From contig CANKZO010000097.1 of assembly GCA_947488485.1 (NCBI GenBank), positions 1 to 8,046 of the forward strand: 8,046 nt of DNA, written 5' to 3'. Positions 1 to 4,994 of this stretch are shown here, one piece after another. Numbering within the stretch: the first letter of the stretch is position 1; every line of letters begins with the position of its first letter. Under the pieces are notes generated by a model that saw nothing but the letters and a program-made list of their open reading frames with translations, did not search any database and had not been told where the DNA came from. The DNA comes from Opitutia bacterium (lineage in GTDB: Bacteria; Verrucomicrobiota; Verrucomicrobiae; Opitutales; UBA953). The position numbers and the translations under genes are program-made.

Positions 1-917
1 GCGACGATGCGGATCTGCTCGAAAGGCGCCCGCGGCGGTCGACCGACCAGGAAAGGGATGTTATTGATGTCCCCGGAGGTGCCGTTGGACATCGCCGCGA
101 CGAAACCCTCCCCGGCACCCAGCCGGGACGGCATGAGCCGCGCGAACTCCCCATAATAGTCAGCCGAGACCTGGCCCACGGGCGCGCCGCCGACATAATG
201 CAGGGAGTAGTTGGCAAACAAGGCCAGGGGCTTACGCTTGGCGTCGACCACGGAGAGGACGCTGATGTCGGGGTCGGTAGGGCCGGCCGGCCGGTCCAGC
301 ACATCCGGCGAGGTGCCGGGGTTCATCTTCACTTGGTCATATTCGCCGAAGGGATTGGGCGGCATCTTGCCGGCCTTGAGGTACCAGCGCCGGTTGAAGA
401 CCTCGTGGGTCAGGGGCCGCGCGGCGGTGCCGACCGACGCGGGACGCAAGGAAGCGTGCGCCCGGATGATGGCCTGCGAGATTCCCTCCAGCATCACCAG
501 CCGATAGGCGGCCGCCTTGGCGTCCCGGTCCGAGAGCTTGGCGTCCGGGGTGGGCGGCTCGTCCGCCGGGTTCACGCCGGAATGGGTATGGGTGCCGCTG
601 ACCAGCATGTGCTCCACAGGGATACCGGTGGCCTTGGCGGCCAGCTCCTTGGCTTCGGCGACGACTTTCCTGGGAACGCCGAGGTTATCGATCACGACCC
701 AGGCGAACTGCGTCTTACCGTCGTCCATGACCAAGGCCCGGGCATTGAGCGGATCATGGGCCGAGGTCGCCGGACTGGGACTGAAACCTCCGGGCATGTT
801 CATCGGGAACTCCTTCGGCGTGATATCCACCGCCGCCGCTCCGGCCTTCAAGGGAGCCGCCGAAAGCTCGGCGACCATGGAAACGACCAATAAACAAGCC
901 AGGATGGGGGAACGCAT
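1..917 (-). CDS. Neutral/alkaline ceramidase-like secreted hydrolase (C-terminus beyond left edge)
   Basis: Reading leftwards from ATG at 917-915, 305 codons stay open to the window edge, so only the N-terminal part is present. An in-frame TGA at 923-921 blocks any upstream start. Residues 1 to about 20 (MRSPILACLLVVSMVAELSA) form a signal peptide, so the protein is exported. A DITPKEFP segment near residue 31 is typical of the N-terminus of the neutral/alkaline non-lysosomal ceramidase family. SGTHTHSG (H110, H112) matches its metal-binding motif, H240 in NYSLHYVGG fits the next zinc histidine, and NGTSGDINN (S281) resembles the catalytic serine motif of family members. The remaining zinc ligands would lie off the left edge. 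Characterised ceramidases hydrolyse the amide bond of ceramide, but many environmental bacterial relatives are untested, so the substrate is open. No Shine-Dalgarno sequence is visible. The gene diverges from the operon at 1411. Confidence 0.88.
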   Translation of the reverse strand, partial: MRSPILACLLVVSMVAELSAAPLKAGAAAVDITPKEFPMNMPGGFSPSPATSAHDPLNARALVMDDGKTQFAWVVIDNLGVPRKVVAEAKELAAKATGIPVEHMLVSGTHTHSGVNPADEPPTPDAKLSDRDAKAAAYRLVMLEGISQAIIRAHASLRPASVGTAARPLTHEVFNRRWYLKAGKMPPNPFGEYDQVKMNPGTSPDVLDRPAGPTDPDISVLSVVDAKRKPLALFANYSLHYVGGAPVGQVSADYYGEFARLMPSRLGAGEGFVAAMSNGTSGDINNIPFLVGRPPRAPFEQIRIV

Positions 918-986
918 AGGTCAGGGGTATGCCCAACATCCTGCCTCCCCTCTCCACCCTTTCAACCCCACATGCATTGCCTCGAG

Positions 987-1083
987 GTAGGGTCAGCACT
1001 GCGTGCTGACCTAGTCGCCCCGGGTAGGGATGACCGACCCGGTCATCCTTGTCTGTAGGTAGGGACAGCACCACGTGCTGTCC
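987..1083. repeat. Three tandem GTAG-hairpins (REP-like palindromes)
   Basis: Three perfect stem-loops follow one another at about 36-bp spacing, each immediately preceded by GTAG. The first has GTAG at 987-990 and arms GGTCAGCAC/GTGCTGACC at 991-999/1003-1011. The second has GTAG at 1024-1027 and arms GGATGACC/GGTCATCC at 1028-1035/1041-1048. The third has GTAG at 1059-1062 and arms GGACAGCAC/GTGCTGTCC at 1063-1071/1075-1083. The first and third differ by a paired change (T-A to A-T at the third stem position) that keeps pairing intact. In known REP elements a GTAG or GGAG tetranucleotide at the hairpin foot is recognised by RAYT transposases. Assignment to that class is by analogy, and no RAYT gene lies in the window. 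None is followed by a T-run, so simple intrinsic terminators are unlikely. Confidence 0.75.
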
Positions 1084-1164
1084 TAATTTCATCCGACAGG
1101 GTTGATCGCCCACGAGTCCTCCTACCCTCGTGCCCTCCGACCCTCGCTCCTACCCCGTGCCCCC

Positions 1165-1229
1165 GTGTCACCTTGCCAGCATGTCCCCTCGCGCAAGCGC
1201 GTGTCACCTTGCCAGGATGTCCCCTCACG
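1165..1229. repeat. Direct repeat, 29 bp, two copies at 36-bp period
   Basis: Copies at 1165-1193 and 1201-1229 share GTGTCACCTTGCCAG followed by ATGTCCCCTC, with two mismatches in 29 bases. Each copy is built from two smaller units of the form TGTC(A/C)CCT, at 1166, 1182, 1202 and 1218, so the array looks like an older doubling of a doubled unit. The spacer between copies contains CGCGCAAGCGCG (1190-1201), which can fold as a tiny hairpin. The period is divisible by three, which creates a repetitive but probably meaningless minus-strand reading frame. Confidence 0.7.
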
Positions 1230-1369
1230 ACAGCGTCGCGCGCCCCCTCGCGGCTCCGCCGCACCTCCATTCGCCCGCCTAATGCTCCGCCCTCCGTAGT
1301 CATATTTTACTTATGCCTTCTGGACCGGCCCCGCGCCCCTTGCGCCCACCGCGCGGAAATGTCAGTCTA

Positions 1370-1383
1370 GAACTTTATACAAC
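1370..1383 (+). promoter_or_regulatory. Possible -10 region of the operon promoter
   Basis: GAACTTTATACAAC is an AT-rich patch in C-rich surroundings and contains TATACA (1376-1381), about 30 bases before the operon start codon. A TATAAT-like box here would put transcription start near 1388 and leave a leader of about 23 bases. I see no convincing -35 box at the right distance, so this is a weak candidate. The AT-rich stretch at 1296-1316 is an alternative. Confidence 0.25.
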
Positions 1384-1410
1384 AATCCTACCCTGCTCTT
1401 TCGCCTCCCC

Positions 1411-3723
1411 ATGTCCATGATTCGACGGATCCTCCTAATCGCTTTGTCATTCGTCTCAAACACGTCGCAGGCTCAACCCGGCATCGAAGGTTACTGGGGA
1501 CACTCCCAGATCAGGGTGCGCCTGAGCACGCCGGAAATAATCCACACCGCCCCACTCGCCCTTAGTCCGCGCTACTTCGAAGCGGACACGATTCCCCCGG
1601 AGTCATTCGAGCTGATGAACCTCGGAGCCCAGCTCAAGGAAAGGACCAAGGAGCTCGCCAGTCGCCTCGAGAAGACCCCTGCGACTGAACGTGCACGCAT
1701 CCTCGAGGCATACATCCGCGTCAACCTGCGACACATCGGAGGCGATTACGAAATCAGCAAAACCAGGATCTACCGGACGGGGCAGGACGAATACGTGGTC
1801 GGCCCCTACAGCTCAGACCCCTACGTGAGATTCCCTGATGCGGTGATGTACGACCGAAATGAGCGGAGCGATCTGCGCGATCGGACTATTGGCATCGTGA
1901 TCGCCGATGCGGATCCGGAGGCCGACCTCCAGCTCCTCGCAGGCAAACTACCGAAACCGTTTGCGCTGCATCTCGACCTCCTTGCCGGCAAAGGAGTCTC
2001 CGAGGAGGAAATCCGGGCGGCTATCAAGGAAGCCCTCAGCGAACCTCCGTCCGACCACTACCGACACCGGGTCATCGCTGACTACCTCCGGTATAACCTC
2101 GCCCGGCGGCTGATCGGCAGAGAACTGTCGTGGAATGCCTCGTCGGAGGAGATCCTCCAGCAGGAGAAGAATCTCCTCGAAGCCAGGGAGCTGCTTGAGG
2201 CCGTCCGCACGAATTCGTCGGTCCTGAGCAGGGCTTCTCTGCACAAGATTGCCGACGCGGAGCTGGCCCGCTTCCGGCTTCCTCCCGACTATCAGCCCCG
2301 ATTGGACCGTCTGGAGGAAGCCTTTCGCCTACTCAGGCTTTGCAAGGAAGAGGGCGATCCGACGGCGGTAGGCTCCATCGCGAGCATCGTCCGAGGCCTG
2401 CAGAAAGAAACCTACAGATTCTCTTTGGCGAAGCTGTCGGGCATGCCCGAGACCCGCTCGGCCATAGCTTGCTATGCCAATCTTCCCGATATCGCCTCGG
2501 CCCAAAGGCTGTCCCCGGACTATCTGCGATCCGAGACGGCCTGGATCGAAAAGCTGGAGAGCTTAGGAATTCGTAATGACGCTGCGTTCATCCGCATGGC
2601 CGCAGGGCTCCATGACGCCGGAGCGAAGGAAGCCTGCGAACGCGTGCTCGCGCTCTGCCCGCCCGGAGACGGCATCGTCCAACTGATCCGCGCCCACTTC
2701 GCCGTCGCCAAGAACGACCATAAGGCAGCGATGAAACACTTGGAAATGGCTGAGTCGGACCTCCGCCCTAAATCGCGACGTCATGAGGCGACGATCTCAG
2801 GGCATTTTGAATATGGATTGAAGAACGAGACCGCCATGATGTTCGGCAGGGTGCTCGTGGAACAGGCTTCGCTACTCCTGCGACAGGGTGACTTCCTCGG
2901 GGCCGCGCGCAAACTTAGGCTGACCGAGATGGACCTCTTCAATCAGGAATACGTGCAAGGGTGCCTCCTGACGAATGCGGAACTAAAGCAGCTGGCGGAC
3001 GAAGAGTCGCCAAACCTGCGATATGTGTTCGATTCCCACGGAAGCCACGGCGACGAGGAGGGGCCGATGGGCAGACGTGAACCGCCCTTCGTGACGTTCG
3101 TTGATCATATTGAGGGGATAGTGCGTTCGTCCGCACGAGTGACCCTGGCCCGCCGATTGCTCCAGGAAGGCCGTGCGCGTGAGGCAATCCCGTACTGGGA
3201 TCTCGAAACCCGTCCGACTGCGAGCCGTTATGCGGACCTGATGGATGTCGCCGTTGACGTTTCAAAGCCGGCACAAGTACGCGGCCTGGCCTACTGGCAG
3301 GCGGGGCTTCTGCTTCGCGAGAACTCCAATCTCTGGGCATGTTCAGCAGGTCATCAGCTAGACGGAGGGATATTCGTTCCACGTATTGCGATGGCCAATC
3401 GGAAAGGCACGAAAGACCTCGGAATAGTCGGGCCAGAGGAGCGCGCACGCATCGACGCCGCCCAAGCATGGACCGCACCTCGTAACAGTTTCTTCCGTTA
3501 CGGTCTCGCCGAACATTGCCTGAAGGCTTCGGAGCTGCTCCAGGGTGAACAGTCCGCGTACGCGCTCTGGTTCGGGGCCCTGGCGCTGGCCTACATCGAT
3601 CACCAAGCGGCGGAACCGATGCGTCAGAAACTCCTCAAGGAATACGCGTCGACGAAGATCGGACAGCAGGCGCTGGCGGCGAAAGGACTGCCTAAGCATG
3701 TCGAGGCTCCGGACATGAAATGA
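1411..3723 (+). CDS. Exported TPR-like helical-repeat protein, first gene of operon
   Basis: The 770-residue product begins with a signal peptide (MSMIRRILLIALSFVSNTSQA, likely cut after A21 before QPGIEG), so it should be exported; there is no lipobox cysteine. The rest is mostly amphipathic helix pairs resembling degenerate tetratricopeptide repeats. The clearest lie at residues 391-413 (FIRMAAGLHDAGAKEACERV), 481-507 (LLLRQGDFLGAARKLRL) and 579-597 (LARRLLQEGRAREAIPYW). I see no catalytic motif. It is a diverged paralogue of the third gene: YVQGCLLTNAELKQL (residues 514-528) matches YVGECLLTVDELKEA there, and the shared blocks are collinear. The N-terminal 280 residues have no clear counterpart in that paralogue. 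No Shine-Dalgarno sequence precedes the ATG, which follows a pyrimidine-rich leader; ATG at 1417 is an alternative start two codons on. The stop overlaps the next start. Function unknown; a scaffold or binding role is inferred. Confidence 0.9.
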   Translation: MSMIRRILLIALSFVSNTSQAQPGIEGYWGHSQIRVRLSTPEIIHTAPLALSPRYFEADTIPPESFELMNLGAQLKERTKELASRLEKTPATERARILEAYIRVNLRHIGGDYEISKTRIYRTGQDEYVVGPYSSDPYVRFPDAVMYDRNERSDLRDRTIGIVIADADPEADLQLLAGKLPKPFALHLDLLAGKGVSEEEIRAAIKEALSEPPSDHYRHRVIADYLRYNLARRLIGRELSWNASSEEILQQEKNLLEARELLEAVRTNSSVLSRASLHKIADAELARFRLPPDYQPRLDRLEEAFRLLRLCKEEGDPTAVGSIASIVRGLQKETYRFSLAKLSGMPETRSAIACYANLPDIASAQRLSPDYLRSETAWIEKLESLGIRNDAAFIRMAAGLHDAGAKEACERVLALCPPGDGIVQLIRAHFAVAKNDHKAAMKHLEMAESDLRPKSRRHEATISGHFEYGLKNETAMMFGRVLVEQASLLLRQGDFLGAARKLRLTEMDLFNQEYVQGCLLTNAELKQLADEESPNLRYVFDSHGSHGDEEGPMGRREPPFVTFVDHIEGIVRSSARVTLARRLLQEGRAREAIPYWDLETRPTASRYADLMDVAVDVSKPAQVRGLAYWQAGLLLRENSNLWACSAGHQLDGGIFVPRIAMANRKGTKDLGIVGPEERARIDAAQAWTAPRNSFFRYGLAEHCLKASELLQGEQSAYALWFGALALAYIDHQAAEPMRQKLLKEYASTKIGQQALAAKGLPKHVEAPDMK
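3720..3723 (+). other. ATGA stop/start overlap, first operon junction
   Basis: The ATG of the DUF3142-type gene (3720-3722) shares bases with the TGA stop of the gene before it (3721-3723). No strong ribosome binding site stands upstream; the nearest is a GAGG about 14 bases before the ATG. Termination-reinitiation coupling is therefore the likely route of translation. This supports ATG 3720 over the in-frame ATG at 3741. Confidence 0.8.
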
Positions 3724-4994
3724 GCGCACATCCGCCGACCATGTTTGCTTTGCCACGCCTGATGGCCCTCGTGCTGATCGCCGGAATGCTAGGCATGCTT
3801 TCCTGCGCCCCGAGCCCTCAGCTTAGGATCATCCCGCTGACCCACTCGGCCTATGTCTGGAAACAGGGTTGGAATGCCCGGATGACCAGCGAATTGGCCG
3901 GCATGGAACTCCCCTCCAAGCTGACCTCCCTGAACGTGCTCGTCGGGGAATGCGGCCTGAGCAGCGGCCGTAGGGCCGTCCGCCCGCCTTGGAAGGAATT
4001 ATTGGCTCACGGGCGCCCGCTTTCATTATCCGTCCGTATTGGAACCCGCAAGGCAGTGCGCGGGACGGGTGACCTAGATCTTACCGAAGGCTTCGACCTA
4101 CTCCTGGCCGGCTTGGCCGAGGCCCGTGCAGCCGATATCGCGGTAGCCTCCCTGCAAGTCGACTTCGACTGCCCAGAGCGATTACTGGCAGCCTACGCCG
4201 AAGAAATCCTTGCCTTCAAGGCGGAGACCGGAGGCCTGCCCGTGACCATCACTACCTTGCCCGCGTGGCTGGATGCCGATGGCTTCGACGAACTTATTGC
4301 AGCGGCGGATGGCTGGACTCTCCAACTGCACGGCACCAGCAGGCCAAAATTAGGCTCGGACGACGCGCTCTTCGCCAAAGGCTCCGCCGTGCGCTGGACG
4401 CGACAGGCCCTTCGGTTCGGCCGTCCCTTTCGGGTCGCGCTCCCGACCTATGCTTACCTGGCATGCTATGGTAAGTATGGCGAGTACCTGGGCATGCACG
4501 CCGAGCAGGCCGGCTTTCCGTCGGGCACGACCCAGACCATGCCGCTCCCGGCCGACCCCGCTCAGATCCAAACCTACCTACGCGCGCTCGAAGACGCGCG
4601 CTTCGAACTCGTCACCGGCGTAGACTGGTTCCGACTTCCCTTTCCGGGGGACCGTCAGAATTGGACGATGCGCGGACTGGACGACGTCCTTGCCGGACGC
4701 GGACTGAAGACCGACCTGGAAATCATCGGCAGCCAAAAAGGCGGTCTCTACGACCTCGCGATTACCAACTCCGGACACCAACCCGTCGCCCTGCCCTCCG
4801 TGCAGCTGGAATGGAGCGATGGGCAGCTCGTCGCCTTAGACGCTACTTATGCCTGGCAGGCCGAGACCAAAGGACGCGCCGTCACATTTTCCACGCGAAA
4901 CTTCCAAGAGTTCATCGCACCCGGCGAACGACGTGTCGTCGGCTGGCTGCGTATCGACGAAAGCAAACCTATCACCTCACGACTCATCAAATGA
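3720..4994 (+). CDS. DUF3142-type putative lipoprotein
   Basis: The 424-residue product has a hydrophobic export signal ending in GMLGMLSC, with C29 as a possible lipidation site. The lipobox is degenerate (Met-Leu-Ser before Cys). The body resembles the DUF3142 family as I remember it: LQVDFDCPERLL at residues 145-156, then LPVTITTLPAWL at 173-184, then RVALPTYAYLACYGKYG from about 238. These read as successive strand-helix units of a barrel-like fold. The aspartates in DFD (148, 150) are reminiscent of glycoside-hydrolase-like barrels, but no catalytic pair can be proved from sequence alone. Residues from about 335 to the end (NSGHQPVALPSVQLEW, then GERRVVGWLRI) look like a beta-sandwich accessory domain. 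The family's biochemical role is unknown. It is translationally coupled to both neighbours, which are paralogues of each other. ATG at 3741 (residue 8) is an alternative start that keeps the signal peptide. Confidence 0.9.
   Translation: MSAHPPTMFALPRLMALVLIAGMLGMLSCAPSPQLRIIPLTHSAYVWKQGWNARMTSELAGMELPSKLTSLNVLVGECGLSSGRRAVRPPWKELLAHGRPLSLSVRIGTRKAVRGTGDLDLTEGFDLLLAGLAEARAADIAVASLQVDFDCPERLLAAYAEEILAFKAETGGLPVTITTLPAWLDADGFDELIAAADGWTLQLHGTSRPKLGSDDALFAKGSAVRWTRQALRFGRPFRVALPTYAYLACYGKYGEYLGMHAEQAGFPSGTTQTMPLPADPAQIQTYLRALEDARFELVTGVDWFRLPFPGDRQNWTMRGLDDVLAGRGLKTDLEIIGSQKGGLYDLAITNSGHQPVALPSVQLEWSDGQLVALDATYAWQAETKGRAVTFSTRNFQEFIAPGERRVVGWLRIDESKPITSRLIK
4991..4994 (+). other. ATGA stop/start overlap, second operon junction
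   Basis: The ATG of the third gene (4991-4993) overlaps the TGA stop of the DUF3142-type gene (4992-4994) in exactly the same way as the first junction. The reading frame stays open upstream to an ATG at 4661, but those 110 codons are an Arg-rich shadow of the DUF3142 gene. A proper signal peptide begins only at 4991, which fixes this start. Confidence 0.85.

Larger units (their letters stand above)
918..1410. other. Divergent intergenic region with repeats, no convincing gene
   Basis: This 493-bp stretch separates the leftward ceramidase-like gene from the rightward operon. From left to right it holds a leader of about 70 bp for the leftward gene with a TTGAAA hexamer on the minus strand (965-960) but no good partner -10 box. 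Next come three GTAG-hairpins (987-1083), a C-rich segment (1110-1290) with a 36-bp-period direct repeat, and an AT-rich island (1296-1316, around TCATATTTTACTTATG). A second AT-rich patch lies just before the operon (1370-1383). Short open frames exist on both strands, but their composition (Arg, Gly and Pro runs) follows the repeat DNA and none has a supported start, so I call no gene here. Confidence 0.7.

Noticed and set aside
198..990. Rightward open frames of 231, 98 and 157 codons
   Set aside because: They lie opposite the ceramidase-like gene, whose leftward frame has a signal peptide and family motifs. The rightward translations show no motif and are shadows.
754..1113. Leftward 119-codon frame running through the hairpins into the ceramidase-like gene
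   Set aside because: It overlaps the signal-peptide region of the ceramidase-like gene in another frame and translates the palindromes; no domain is recognisable.
987..1229. Possible small CRISPR array from regularly spaced palindromes and direct repeats
   Set aside because: The palindromes differ in stem sequence, the direct repeat has only two copies with a 7-base gap, and there is no spacer of CRISPR length and no cas gene.
1043..1303. Leftward 86-codon frame with the repeated peptide RGHxGKVTR
   Set aside because: The peptide repeat is a by-product of the 36-bp DNA repeat, which is divisible by three. Composition is extreme in Arg and Gly and no ribosome binding site or known domain is seen.
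2939..3756. Leftward frames of 179 and 132 codons opposite the first operon gene
   Set aside because: The rightward strand here encodes the region conserved between the two paralogues, so these are antisense shadows.
4661..4990. Upstream extension of the third operon gene by 110 codons
   Set aside because: The extension is Arg-rich, overlaps the well-supported DUF3142 frame, and would bury the signal peptide that starts at 4991.
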